NCBI GenBank assembly: GCA_014238125.1
Contig: JABABS010000034.1
Span: forward strand, 62,001 to 126,000
Reading direction: 5' to 3'
Length of the DNA stretch: 64,000 nucleotides
DNA from: Phycisphaerales bacterium
GTDB lineage: Bacteria; Planctomycetota; Phycisphaerae; Phycisphaerales; SM1A02
The notes beneath the pieces were generated by a model, which made no database searches, was not told where the DNA came from, and saw nothing but the letters and a program-made list of their open reading frames with translations. Positions 55,049-64,000 of the stretch are shown here, one piece after another; position 1 is the first letter of the stretch; each line of letters starts with the position of its first letter. The translations under genes and the position numbers were made by a program.

Positions 55049-55114
55049 TTCAAGCATGTTGCTTGAACAAGATTTGCGCCTCACTCCAAGCAACTGCGTT
55101 TTGCGGCCACGCAG
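55049..55114 (+). promoter_or_regulatory. Hairpin leader of rpsA
   Basis: TTCAAGC/GCTTGAA (55049-55055 and 55061-55067) form a perfect 7-bp stem with a 5-base loop; CTGCG/CGCAG (55094-55098 and 55110-55114) form a second. Both lie in the stretch that a start at 55018 would make coding, as a Cys-rich peptide unlike S1. I read it as a structured leader, perhaps bound by S1 itself, as in enterobacterial autoregulation. Confidence 0.45.
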
Positions 55115-55119
55115 CCAAG

Positions 55120-56898
55120 ATGAAAATGACCGCATCACACATGGTAGACCACAATCTCATAGCAGACCTCGGTATCGATATGGCTGAGGCAGACGCTCTT
55201 ATTCTCGCAGCACTCGGTGCTGAAGCCGCTGGCGGTGATCTCGATGCGATGAATCTCACAGACGTGCAAGCGTACAAACCCGGAAACATTTTAAAAGGAC
55301 GAATTGTTGGTAAAGCCGGCGATGACGCCGTCGTTGATGTTGGCTTGAAATCTGAAGGACTCGTTCACAAAAGTGAATTTGACGATTGGGACACGCTTGA
55401 ATCTGGCAGTGATGTTGAAGTTGTTCTCGAAGAAATTGAAGACGAAAACGGCATTGTCAAACTTTCAAAACGAAAAGCTGATCGCATTCGAGGTTGGGAA
55501 AAGGTTCTCGAAACTCACAAAGAAGGCGATATCGTCGAAGGCCTTGGACTTCGTCGAATCAAAGGTGGCATACTCGTGGACATTGGTGTTCCAGCATTCT
55601 TGCCTGCATCACAAATTGATGTTCGCAGACCTGCAGACGTTTCACAATTCATGGGCAAGATTGTTCGCGCTGAAATCCTAAAGATTGATGAACCTCGTCG
55701 CAACATCGTGATCAGTCGTCGATCACTTCTTGAAAATGAACGAAGTGAAGCCAAGGAAAGATTACTCAACACAATTAAACAAAACGACGTCGTTGTAGGT
55801 CGCGTGACAAACGTTGCTGAATTTGGCGCATTTATAGATCTTGGCGGTATCGATGGGCTTCTCCATGTCACCGACATGAGTTGGGGCCGAATCAAACATC
55901 CAAGCGAACTTTGCAAAGTAGGAGATGAAATCGAAGTCAAGGTACTTCGCGTCGACTTCGACAGCGAAAAGATCGCGCTTGGTTTGAAGCAAAAAGAAAC
56001 TTCACCTTGGGAGAATATCGAAGAACGATTCCCAATCAAAAGCCGTGTTACTGGTCGAGTTGTAAACCTCGTCAGTTACGGAGCATTTGTGCATCTTGAA
56101 GATGGTATTGAAGGACTTGTCCATGTTTCAGAAATGTCATGGAGAAAACGAATTAACCATCCAAGCGAAGTCGTACAACCAAACGATGAAATTGAAGTAA
56201 TCGTGCTTGACATTGATAAAGAAAAGCATGAAATCTCACTTGGTATCAAACAAGTTGAAGGTAATCCATGGGAAATCGTGGCAGAGAAATATCCGATCGG
56301 AACAATCGTTTCCGGTGCTGTTCGCAACCTCACCAATTACGGTGCTTTTGTTGAAATTGAACCAGGCATTGATGGCTTGCTTCACGTCAGCGATATTTCA
56401 TGGACTGAAAAAATTGCCCATCCAAATGAAAAATATAAGAAGGGTGATATGACTGAATGCATTGTCTTGGAAATTGACCAAGAAAAACAACGCATCAGTC
56501 TTGGTATTAAGCAAATGCACGAAGACCCGTGGCAAACAGCAATTCCTCAAGCATACAAACCAGGCATGGTTGTTCAGGGCAAGGTCACGAAAATCACGAA
56601 CTTTGGTGTCTTCGTAGAACTTGAAGATGGCTTAGAAGGTCTCCTTCACATCTCCGAATTGGCTGATCGAAAAGTTGATAGTCCACAAGAAATTGTGAAA
56701 CCTGATCAGGAAGTTGACGTCAAAATTCTCCGAGTTGATCTTGAAGAACGCAAAATTGGGCTTAGTCTCAAGCGTGCTCAAGGCGACGATGACAGCACCG
56801 AAGAAGATTGGATGCAGCACATCGATAAGGGTGAGTCCCCATCACGGGGTGGTATGGACGATCACGGTGCATTGGGTACAGATAAAATCGATCTGTAA
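55120..56898 (+). CDS. rpsA: 30S ribosomal protein S1
   Basis: About 592 residues with six S1 domains in order. The last four end in ...FGAFIDLGGIDGLLHVTDMSW, SYGAFVHLEDGIEGLVHVSEMSW-type, NYGAFVEI and NFGVFVEL motifs. S1 brings mRNA to the 30S subunit, which matters where Shine-Dalgarno sites are weak, as for several genes here. ATG 55120 (or 55126) is chosen; a start at 55018 would add 34 residues with six Cys that no S1 has. A terminator follows. Confidence 0.93.
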   Translation: MKMTASHMVDHNLIADLGIDMAEADALILAALGAEAAGGDLDAMNLTDVQAYKPGNILKGRIVGKAGDDAVVDVGLKSEGLVHKSEFDDWDTLESGSDVEVVLEEIEDENGIVKLSKRKADRIRGWEKVLETHKEGDIVEGLGLRRIKGGILVDIGVPAFLPASQIDVRRPADVSQFMGKIVRAEILKIDEPRRNIVISRRSLLENERSEAKERLLNTIKQNDVVVGRVTNVAEFGAFIDLGGIDGLLHVTDMSWGRIKHPSELCKVGDEIEVKVLRVDFDSEKIALGLKQKETSPWENIEERFPIKSRVTGRVVNLVSYGAFVHLEDGIEGLVHVSEMSWRKRINHPSEVVQPNDEIEVIVLDIDKEKHEISLGIKQVEGNPWEIVAEKYPIGTIVSGAVRNLTNYGAFVEIEPGIDGLLHVSDISWTEKIAHPNEKYKKGDMTECIVLEIDQEKQRISLGIKQMHEDPWQTAIPQAYKPGMVVQGKVTKITNFGVFVELEDGLEGLLHISELADRKVDSPQEIVKPDQEVDVKILRVDLEERKIGLSLKRAQGDDDSTEEDWMQHIDKGESPSRGGMDDHGALGTDKIDL

Positions 56899-56928
56899 CA
56901 ACCACATTAATTGCTCACGTAATGAAGA

Positions 56929-56965
56929 CAGCCCGCCTAAAAAGGCGGGCTGCTTTTCTCTTCTC
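56929..56965 (+). terminator. Intrinsic terminator after rpsA
   Basis: CAGCCCGCC/GGCGGGCTG (56929-56937 and 56944-56952) around TAAAAA, followed by CTTTTCTCTT. The rest of the 263-bp gap to 57161 holds only an AGACG/CGTCT hairpin. Confidence 0.88.
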
Positions 56966-57161
56966 TCCTCACTAGATCATTACAGACCTAGTATCTTCTT
57001 CCTCGCGGCTCTCAACACAAAACCAAAAATGTCAACAAAGTAAGAAAGACGATTTTTCGTCTATGCCCTGTCCATTCAATGGCGTGCTTTGTGCATCGCA
57101 TGCGCGTTCCTCTTCTCTTAAATCTCAAATAAAGTAATCCATTCCCCCAACACCCATTACC

Positions 57162-58931
57162 ATGCACATAAATACACCCATGACAAGTAATCAACCAAAA
57201 AAAAATTGCAAAACTTTCTTTTCCAGGCTGCATATCCCGATTCTTTTATGTCTCTACACACAGTTTGCCAACGCTAATGACCTAGAAATAACCCTACAAA
57301 CCGTGAGAACGTGGGTAAATAATGGAATGACTGTTTCGGAGGAAAACAATACAACATCTGAAAATATTTCTGGTATTTGTGTTGTATTACGAAAAAATGG
57401 CGACCTTCTTGGGTATGGTGAAGCATTTGGTGAAAACGTACCCTTACTTGCTAACGCAGCAAAGATTGCTTTTTCCAAAGCAAAAAAGCATCCAATTATT
57501 CGAGCACTTCCAAAAGACGTCCACGCTTTCGCATTTTCTTCCATTGGAATCGAGGTTGGCATTGCAACAGAATACACACCTATTCCTACGAAGAATCTTG
57601 ACAAAGCAGCGAAACAAATTCTCCGTGGAGTTGATGGTATTGCAACAAGGAGAAGAAATACTTGGGACTTTCGATTCCCGCCGCACATGCGACTGTCTCC
57701 ATTTCGAAAAACAGTTAACCATTTAGAAGGGATGTGCATTAAAGTGGGTGCTCAAGCCGCTTCGGTGATTGCGCACCAACTTGCTGCTAGTGAAGATATC
57801 ACAATCTACAGAGTTGATTTTATTTCTGCATATCAACATGCAAGCGGCGAACCGATTAGCATGTTGTACAGAGGTGACGAACTGTTTACGCTCGATCATC
57901 TTCAACAAACGGGATTGCAGCATGTTGCAGATTTACTTGCTTCTCATGTAATAAACTCGGTTTGGCCGTTTGAAGATCCAATCGGAATCACGGGTACATA
58001 TCTGCCAGAAGTTGATCGCCTTGATGTTGTGTTTGCACCATCTATTTCACAAGCAATGGCTGCCGAAGCATTGTGGAAGTATGCGCATTTGCCAATTCAC
58101 TCGCACAAGGAAAAGGCGATTGGTGCGTACATTCGAATCATGAATGATCTTGCTATCGTAAACGAACATGAATCTCCCATCACTGGTGTTGCAGAACAAT
58201 CGTTTGTCATCTTAGCGGGCGGCGGCGGCGAGTTGCTTTCAAAGAACGCTCTCTCAATGATTCACAATTGCAAAAAAGAAGTGATCAAAGCTGCAAAAGC
58301 AATGGTCGTTGGAACAAATGTTCCGGAAAAAGTGTTCGACCGAGGTGTTCTCTCTGCAGCAATCGCGACACTTTCAGAACAAGACGAGGCACTCCTACCA
58401 CTTGCTGAAAAAACAATTCAAATCACGCTTGCAACAACACCGAAGCAAAACAGGGCTTCACTTATTCCGTGGATCATTGGCGCAAGTGTTACCGTTGATG
58501 GTCTTGGAGGAACTCTCAATGTTGCAGCAATCCAAGAACTCCGTACAGTGGCACTTTCCTCGCAAGTAACTGATGAATCGATTCCCGATCTATTCGGTGG
58601 ATTCGCGTTGGAAACAAAATCTGGATCTGTTACTGATGCCAGAGGCGTTCGCATGCTACCGATGCTTGCATATTTACTGCCTGTCGAAACTTTTACTCCT
58701 CGATCTAGACGAGCTGCAGCGTTAAAATTAATGCTTCTCGCCGCACGTTACACATCACAACTCACGACAACTCGGGATAAAGCAAGCCGTTTTGCGAATC
58801 CAACAAAAGCCATCGGCGGCGTTCGTGCATCAGTTTGGGACGCAACTATGAAGCCAGAAGCAACTTCGATGGCTCTTATTGGGATTACAGAGGCAATTCA
58901 AACATTGAATCGTGTAGCCCAAGGACAATAG
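57162..58931 (+). CDS. Secreted protein of unknown function
   Basis: A 589-residue protein with an N-terminal export segment (about residues 19-39, ending ANA). The mature part is mixed alpha/beta then mostly helical. A segment near 70-110 (SGICVVLRKNGDLLGYGEAF...ANAAKIAFSKA) has a faint AMMECR1-like pattern; I do not rely on it. No catalytic motif is clear. ATG 57162 or 57180 could start it. It is followed 14 bp later by another secreted protein, so the two may be an operon. Confidence 0.6.
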   Translation: MHINTPMTSNQPKKNCKTFFSRLHIPILLCLYTQFANANDLEITLQTVRTWVNNGMTVSEENNTTSENISGICVVLRKNGDLLGYGEAFGENVPLLANAAKIAFSKAKKHPIIRALPKDVHAFAFSSIGIEVGIATEYTPIPTKNLDKAAKQILRGVDGIATRRRNTWDFRFPPHMRLSPFRKTVNHLEGMCIKVGAQAASVIAHQLAASEDITIYRVDFISAYQHASGEPISMLYRGDELFTLDHLQQTGLQHVADLLASHVINSVWPFEDPIGITGTYLPEVDRLDVVFAPSISQAMAAEALWKYAHLPIHSHKEKAIGAYIRIMNDLAIVNEHESPITGVAEQSFVILAGGGGELLSKNALSMIHNCKKEVIKAAKAMVVGTNVPEKVFDRGVLSAAIATLSEQDEALLPLAEKTIQITLATTPKQNRASLIPWIIGASVTVDGLGGTLNVAAIQELRTVALSSQVTDESIPDLFGGFALETKSGSVTDARGVRMLPMLAYLLPVETFTPRSRRAAALKLMLLAARYTSQLTTTRDKASRFANPTKAIGGVRASVWDATMKPEATSMALIGITEAIQTLNRVAQGQ

Positions 58932-58945
58932 GCGTATACTCAGGT

Positions 58946-59731
58946 ATGCAATTTTTATTGAGATCTCTCATTTTTGTTCCTCTACTCTTGTGTAGTGCGT
59001 TGTTTTCTGGGTCAGATTCAACTAACTTTGCACACGCCAAAATACTCGGAAAGCTTTTGTATACAGACCTGTCGGTTTCGTGGGTTGAACAACCCATTTC
59101 AGAAGTACTGCACGAGTTTCAGGGCGATCTCAAAATTGACATGTTTATATTTTGGAATTCAAAGGATAAAGATGGCATTGATAAGAATACGCCAATTTCA
59201 CTCAAACTTACTAATCAACCTGCGATTGTTGTGTTAGAGCGAATCATTGAAAAACTAAACGGCGCCGTGCCTACTACATGGCAACTTCGTGACTCGATGT
59301 TAGAGATTGGATTCAAGGAACGTTTCACCCAAGAAAATGCGATGGAATTGCGAACGTACGACGTAATGAATTTATTATTCACAATTCGAGATTTTGACAA
59401 TGCGCCAATCATGGGAACAACCGGTGGTGGTGGTGTCAATTTTGGCGGGCCTACGGAAGACCCAGATCGTTTAACAAAAGATGAAGAGGTAGAGAAACTG
59501 ATTAGCACGATTACTGATTTTGTTGAATCAGAACAATGGAAGGTGCACGGGGGTAATTGTACTATTCGTTTTTACAAAGGTTCATTACTTGTCAAAGCAC
59601 CTGATTTTGTGCACCGACAAATTGGGGGCTATCCTTTTGCACCACTTCGACCAAAAGACATGAAAACCCGCACCGTTAATTTTTCTGGGGGTAGTACTTC
59701 GGTTCGTCTCCCTCGTCTACCTAATATTTAA
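58946..59731 (+). CDS. Secreted STN-like protein
   Basis: A 261-residue exported protein (signal about 1-22). Residues about 35-130 (LSVSWVEQPISEVLHEFQGDL...LKLTNQPAIVVLERIIEKLNG) follow the secretin/TonB short N-terminal (STN) or DUF4974 pattern common in planctomycete envelope proteins. A glycine-rich loop (GTTGGGGVNFGG) lies near 155. No secretin core is present. Start ATG 58946. It converges with the S9 peptidase gene. Confidence 0.65.
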   Translation: MQFLLRSLIFVPLLLCSALFSGSDSTNFAHAKILGKLLYTDLSVSWVEQPISEVLHEFQGDLKIDMFIFWNSKDKDGIDKNTPISLKLTNQPAIVVLERIIEKLNGAVPTTWQLRDSMLEIGFKERFTQENAMELRTYDVMNLLFTIRDFDNAPIMGTTGGGGVNFGGPTEDPDRLTKDEEVEKLISTITDFVESEQWKVHGGNCTIRFYKGSLLVKAPDFVHRQIGGYPFAPLRPKDMKTRTVNFSGGSTSVRLPRLPNI

Positions 59732-59752
59732 ACAAACTGCCTAAGTGGTAGT

Positions 59753-61750
59753 TTATTTGCCCAACACCCAGCGGTTAAACCATGCTTTGTCCCATTCCAT
59801 TTTTGCTTTGCGGTGAGACATTTTGGAAAGCCCGTGACCCGTGTCTGGATAAATTACAAGGTGCGTCGGTACATCAAGATAATCGTGTAAGGCGCGGAAG
59901 AGCGCTTTTGATTGTTCTGCAGGAACGCGGGCATCTCCCTCACCAACATGGATAATAGTTGGTGTTGTAATCTTGTCTGCTTCAAATAATGGGGACATGC
60001 GGCGGAACTCTCCAGGAACTTCCCAAGGTAAACCCATTGCGTAATTAACAACGTGGCCGGGCGTGTCTTCAATCGACCACTGCATCGTTTGGTCGAATAC
60101 ACCTGCCCCGCTGCTTGCGGCCTTAAAACGATCAGTTTTTGCAATCAAACAATTTGTGAGATACCCTCCATTAGACCAACCTCCAACTGCAAGTTTATCG
60201 GGGTCGGCAAAACCTTTCTCAACCAATTCGTCAACCCCGTCTAGAATATCTTGCACTTCGATATCATTTTCGCGTCCAACAAGATCAGTTAGAAACTTAT
60301 CACCATACCCTGTTGAGCCACGATAGTTCGGGCTAAACACAGCCCAACCGTCCGATGAAAACAATCCTCGGCCATAGATCGAAATGGATAGTGCCGCCGT
60401 TCTCGCAGATGTTGGACCGCCATGTAAATCAACGTACATCGGGAGTGGAGCATCTTTTCCTACTGTAAAACCTTTTGGTAATTCCAGTACACCTTCTATC
60501 ACCGTCCCGTCTTTCGCAGTCCAACTCACAGTCTGAATCGTTGGTAATTCCCAGTTATTTATGTGTGTGTTTGGATTTGCAACAACAGTAACCATATTTG
60601 AACTGTCGCTTGCCAGAACAACACTTGAAGGTGTTACAGAAGAGCCGACAACAGCAGCGATCTGTTTGGTGTCTTTCCCTACACTAAAATCCCAACATAC
60701 CAAATTGTTTGTAATCAGCTCGGTTGTCTTGCCCTGTTGCGAGTAGCCAACGTCTGAAACTTTAAGGAGCGGCCTTGATGTCCCCTGTTCTGCGATGTAC
60801 AACAAGTCGTGCGAATTTGGAATCCAAACCGGCGCAGAGCCAAGGGACACCTCATCTCTGCGTTCGACTCGGTGTATCACTGTTCTTGCATCAGCGAACG
60901 TTGCAACGTACATGTTGCGAGGAAAACCATCAAAATCTACTGCAAAAAGGAGTCGCGAACCATCGCTCGACCAATCTGGGGATTCCACCCAGCCATACGG
61001 TGAAGGTGCGTGCTCTCTCCAGAGCGCGTCGTCAAGTAGTATGGTTTCTTTGGTTTCAATATCGTAAACACCAATATCCGACCAACCTTCGTTTGTAATC
61101 AAGCGTGTGTCTGGAGTTGTCACCGTTGCAATTTTCTTGCCATCAAACGAAGGTGCAAAATCAACAATCACTTTGTTCTCATCCCACAACTTTTTCTGTT
61201 TCCAAGTCATAAGATCTAACGCCCAAATTTCGGAGTATTCAACAATGCCATGACCATATTCAATATCATCATGATCTTGACGAAGTGATTTCCATTCGTC
61301 ATCAATTTGTGTTTCATCACTAACCGTGTAATACATGAGTGTACCATCTGCGCTTATTTTCCAATCTTCAACACCGCCAGCTAAACGCGTCACAGCCATC
61401 AACCGAGTGCCGTCGGGTTTGACTCTCCAAATTTGTTTTTTGCCATTGCGTGGAAGGTCATCGCCTTTGCTTCCTCTTCTCGAGGAAAAATAAAGCCAAG
61501 CATCTGTATTTCCCCACTGCATCGAGCCATCATTTGCTTCATCAAAAGTCAGGCGAAGAGGGACACCGTCTTCGGTTTGAGAAATCCAAATATCATAATT
61601 CCTCCGATCAAGTTCCTCGTCCCATCGCCCTTCAGTCCAAGAAACAAATTTGCTATCTGGAGAAATTGAACAACTTGAAACGTAAGAAATCGAAAAGTAA
61701 TCTTCAGGTGTAATTTGTGTGCATATGCACAATGCGAGTTCTAAAAACAT
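59753..61750 (-). CDS. S9-family prolyl oligopeptidase-like serine peptidase
   Basis: A 665-residue protein. The N-terminal part (about 1-400) is a PD40 beta-propeller. The C-terminal alpha/beta hydrolase has Ser in VGGWSNGGYLT, Asp in HVGEGDARVP and His in YPDTGHGLS, the S9 triad of acylaminoacyl peptidases. It would release short peptides, probably in the periplasm: a short hydrophobic N terminus (MFLELALCICTQ) may be an export signal. It is 15 bp downstream of the MacB-like gene on the same strand. Confidence 0.9.
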   Translation of the reverse strand: MFLELALCICTQITPEDYFSISYVSSCSISPDSKFVSWTEGRWDEELDRRNYDIWISQTEDGVPLRLTFDEANDGSMQWGNTDAWLYFSSRRGSKGDDLPRNGKKQIWRVKPDGTRLMAVTRLAGGVEDWKISADGTLMYYTVSDETQIDDEWKSLRQDHDDIEYGHGIVEYSEIWALDLMTWKQKKLWDENKVIVDFAPSFDGKKIATVTTPDTRLITNEGWSDIGVYDIETKETILLDDALWREHAPSPYGWVESPDWSSDGSRLLFAVDFDGFPRNMYVATFADARTVIHRVERRDEVSLGSAPVWIPNSHDLLYIAEQGTSRPLLKVSDVGYSQQGKTTELITNNLVCWDFSVGKDTKQIAAVVGSSVTPSSVVLASDSSNMVTVVANPNTHINNWELPTIQTVSWTAKDGTVIEGVLELPKGFTVGKDAPLPMYVDLHGGPTSARTAALSISIYGRGLFSSDGWAVFSPNYRGSTGYGDKFLTDLVGRENDIEVQDILDGVDELVEKGFADPDKLAVGGWSNGGYLTNCLIAKTDRFKAASSGAGVFDQTMQWSIEDTPGHVVNYAMGLPWEVPGEFRRMSPLFEADKITTPTIIHVGEGDARVPAEQSKALFRALHDYLDVPTHLVIYPDTGHGLSKMSHRKAKMEWDKAWFNRWVLGK

Positions 61751-61765
61751 CGTGTATTCCTCTCT

Positions 61766-63094
61766 CTAATCGTGACGAAGTGCCACAATTGGATCCTGCC
61801 TGCTTGCAATAATTGCTGGATAAATACCAAAAACAAGTCCCGTTCCAGCAGCAACAAGGAATGAAACAATTATCGACCATCCTGTCACTTGTGTTTCTAG
61901 ACCTGCGCCAATGTCAGCAATACCACTGAGCCAAGGAAGTTTAAACAGTATTTCTAAAATTGATTCAAGACCTATTGAAATTCCAACACCAAAAACAATA
62001 CCAAGTAAACCACCAACTGCACTTAAACTTCCTGTCTCAACAAGAAACTGGGCGGCAATGTCTCGCCTTGTTGCACCAACTGCTCTACGAATACCGATCT
62101 CGCGCGTTCGTTCTACAACTGTTGCGAGCATAATATTCATAATGCCAATGCCACCAACGAGCAAACTAATTGCAGCAATCGCAGTAAGCAAAATGTTCAT
62201 TGTGGCAGTTGTTCTTCGTACGTTTTCAAGCAATTCCCACGGCACAATCACTTCGATGTCTTTCAATGCAGGGTGGTCGACGCTCATTATTTGTCTGATA
62301 TGTTCCGCCATGGGGATCACTTCATCTGTTGATGGAGCGGTGATATAAATTTCGGAAACCTCAATTTCTTCACCGCTAAACGAGCCAGCTTGCCTACGTA
62401 CAACTGTGTCGCCAAATTCAAGGCGCGAAGTTGTCATTGGTATGTGAACATCTTTGTTGAGGTCGCGGCCAACAAGTGCCGATCCTGTACCACCAGCAAG
62501 TCCAACGGGTTCAAGAACTCCAACAATTGTAAAAACTCTTGTATCTATACGTAGTTTTTCACCAATGGGATCGACAAGGGGGAAAAATTGATTTGCGATT
62601 TCGTTACCAATTACTGCAACGGGTACTCTGCGAAGTAAATCTTCTTCGACCAAGTATCTTCCCCCTTCTTGAACTCGAAGATTAGCTGCATTTTGAAGTT
62701 CTGGAGTTGTTCCAAAAGTTTGACTCGTTGTACGAAGAGCGCCATGTGCTATCTCTGAACCGACAGTTTTTAATGGAACTATCATCACCGCTTCAACAAA
62801 TTTGTGAAGACGACGTTCATCCGCGCGAGTAATGCCAAATTTTGCAACAAATGATCTTCGTTGAGAACCAACATCTTGTGATTCTGGGGGTCGCTGAGAA
62901 CGAATAATAATATTTGTTGCACCAAGAGATTCGATCGCTCGCAGAGCTGCCTGTTTGTTTCCTTCACCAATCGATACCATTACAATCACCGCCGCAACAC
63001 CAAGAATAATCCCAAGGCTCGTTAGTACGGACCGAAGTGCGTGCAGTCGAAGACTCTTTAAGCCAAGATAAATTGTTTCAAAAGTTAAATTCAT
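61766..63094 (-). CDS. MacB/FtsX-type ABC transporter permease
   Basis: A 442-residue permease with N-terminal TM1 (RSVLTSLGIILGVAAVIVMVSIGEG), a MacB periplasmic core domain, and the C-terminal FtsX helices (LLVGGIGIMNIMLATVVERTREIGIRRAVGA ... DPIVALRHD). The family exports antibiotics, peptides or lipoproteins with a separate ATPase. No ATPase gene is adjacent within the window, which is unusual. Its ATG overlaps the stop of the upstream kinase by one base (TAATG). Confidence 0.88.
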   Translation of the reverse strand: MNLTFETIYLGLKSLRLHALRSVLTSLGIILGVAAVIVMVSIGEGNKQAALRAIESLGATNIIIRSQRPPESQDVGSQRRSFVAKFGITRADERRLHKFVEAVMIVPLKTVGSEIAHGALRTTSQTFGTTPELQNAANLRVQEGGRYLVEEDLLRRVPVAVIGNEIANQFFPLVDPIGEKLRIDTRVFTIVGVLEPVGLAGGTGSALVGRDLNKDVHIPMTTSRLEFGDTVVRRQAGSFSGEEIEVSEIYITAPSTDEVIPMAEHIRQIMSVDHPALKDIEVIVPWELLENVRRTTATMNILLTAIAAISLLVGGIGIMNIMLATVVERTREIGIRRAVGATRRDIAAQFLVETGSLSAVGGLLGIVFGVGISIGLESILEILFKLPWLSGIADIGAGLETQVTGWSIIVSFLVAAGTGLVFGIYPAIIASRQDPIVALRHD

Positions 63095-64000
63095 TATGCC
63101 ATCAAGGGTTCTGGTGTATCTGGTTCAAAAACGACAGGAACTTCAACAAAGAATGTGGCTCCTTCTCCTGTTTTTGATTCTACCCAAACTTCTGCTCTAA
63201 GTAACTCCGCAAGTTCACGACAAATAGCAAGACCTAGCCCTGTTCCTTGATGTTCCTTCGTGTGCGATGCATCCACCTGCCTGAATTTTTCGAAGACCAA
63301 CTCGATCATGTCTTCTGGAATTCCGGGGCCATGATCGGAAACCATAATTCTTACTGCGTGCGAATGATCTTTTCGTTTGACCTGCTCAGCAATAATCTCT
63401 ATTGACTCCCGTTGTGAACTAAACTTGATCGCGTTGGAAAGGTAGTTATATAGAATTTGTTGCAGTTTTCCGGGGTCTGTTTCGATGAGTTGTAAATTAT
63501 TCAAAATATGAATATCTACATCTAGCATTGATATTTTTGCTTGCGGACGCATAATCCCAACAAGCCCTTCTAGTAAATCTTCCACGCTCGTCTTTTCAAG
63601 ATTGACCTCCATCCGACCTGCTTCAATTTTCGCCATATCTAAAAGTTCATTGATCATGTCGAGGAGTGAACGACCGCTTGTTAAAATATTATTGATGTAT
63701 CGAACTCGCTTTTCATCATTTGATTCAGTCGCTGGGCCCATCCCTTGTAACAAATCAGCAAACCCAATAATCGAATTAAGTGGAGTACGAAGTTCATGAC
63801 TTACATTCGCCAAAAACTCGTTCTTCAGCCGTCCTGATTCAAAGAGGCCAACGTTGTCTGATGCGAGTTCCTCTACTTTCAAGTCGAGAGATTCATTGAG
63901 TAGGTGCAGTTTGTCTCGGTCGGCTTCCATTTGGTTGAGCATTTCATTAAAAGCAATTGCAAGCTCTTCAAATTCATCACCAGTTACTAGTTGTGATCGT
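63094..64000 (-). CDS. HAMP histidine kinase, C-terminal part (partial at window edge)
   Basis: An open frame runs off the right edge. Visible parts in order are the end of a HAMP domain (VTGDEFEELAIAFNEML), a coiled-coil linker, HisKA with the phospho-acceptor His in NVSHELRTPLNSIIG, and HATPase_c with NYLSNAIKFS, SDHGPGIPEDM and GTGLGLAICRELAELL. This is a sensor kinase whose periplasmic part is outside. It is coupled to the MacB-like permease; a response regulator is not adjacent. Confidence 0.93.
   Translation of the reverse strand, partial: RSQLVTGDEFEELAIAFNEMLNQMEADRDKLHLLNESLDLKVEELASDNVGLFESGRLKNEFLANVSHELRTPLNSIIGFADLLQGMGPATESNDEKRVRYINNILTSGRSLLDMINELLDMAKIEAGRMEVNLEKTSVEDLLEGLVGIMRPQAKISMLDVDIHILNNLQLIETDPGKLQQILYNYLSNAIKFSSQRESIEIIAEQVKRKDHSHAVRIMVSDHGPGIPEDMIELVFEKFRQVDASHTKEHQGTGLGLAICRELAELLRAEVWVESKTGEGATFFVEVPVVFEPDTPEPLMA

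Noticed and set aside
1..64000. CRISPR array, prophage, insertion sequences or genomic island borders
   Set aside because: No spaced repeat array, transposase, integrase, phage gene or tRNA-linked attachment site was seen; the only short direct repeat is the two-copy element near 53.2 kb.

Overview
The window is a compact, almost fully coding bacterial chromosome segment of moderate to low G+C content (my estimate is mid-forties percent, not computed). It shows no phage, insertion sequence, CRISPR array, rRNA or tRNA. Several features point to the Planctomycetota, probably a Phycisphaerae-like marine lineage. These are a DUF1559-type pseudopilin with an H-X9-DG motif, a small membrane protein with a CGYDL...CPECG zinc ribbon, two ECF sigma/anti-sigma modules, STN-like and PD40 secreted proteins, and a Gram-negative envelope gene set (lpxI, an LpxL-type acyltransferase, Lol-like ABC genes, TonB/ExbD). 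The lineage is an inference from these family traits, not a phylogenetic result.

Layout. 1-7 kb: infB start and nusA (minus), a 404-bp gap with a possible structured RNA, dsbD, then a WecA-like transferase and an O-antigen polymerase/ligase-like protein. 7-15.4 kb: a LOG protein, lpxI and a TlyA-like methyltransferase in tight overlap, gyrA, a STAS-ExbD-TonB set, and surE with a membrane glycosyltransferase. 15.4-21.5 kb: NAD(P)HX epimerase, a Lol-type permease and ATPase pair, and clpC. 21.5-30.2 kb: an RluA-type pseudouridine synthase, a PD40 propeller and lipoprotein pair, L-lysine 6-transaminase with a FIST sensor protein, a coiled-coil membrane protein, an acyltransferase and a lone response regulator. 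30.4-37.3 kb: an incomplete Opp-type ABC system, an ECF sigma/anti-sigma/periplasmic protein module, a Ca/Na antiporter, dnaB and an HU-like protein.

37.7-46.5 kb: trkA-trkH, a zinc-ribbon protein, an isolated nuoI, then an ATP synthase cluster (atpZ-like, atpI-like, B, E, F, H, A). That cluster closes at an intrinsic terminator with no atpG, atpD or atpC. 46.6-51.2 kb: a PAP-phosphatase-like enzyme beside an SLC13/RCK transporter (a plausible sulfur module), an endonuclease/exonuclease/phosphatase-fold membrane protein and a pseudopilin. 51.4-57 kb: a second ECF sigma/anti-sigma pair, a 560-bp gap rich in hairpins, a small lipoprotein, an MFS transporter, and rpsA with a hairpin-rich leader. 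57-64 kb: two secreted proteins, an S9 peptidase, a MacB-like permease and the 3' part of a HAMP histidine kinase.

The most notable signals are: two unassigned structured gaps (1.66-2.0 kb and 52.9-53.25 kb); -10 hexamers lying only 6-11 bases upstream of several start codons, suggesting leaderless mRNAs; a G+C-rich patch inside the third pore loop region of trkH; the split ATP synthase cluster; an anti-sigma protein with a three-times-repeated motif; and the Lat-FIST operon. No clearly new multi-gene system stands out beyond these.
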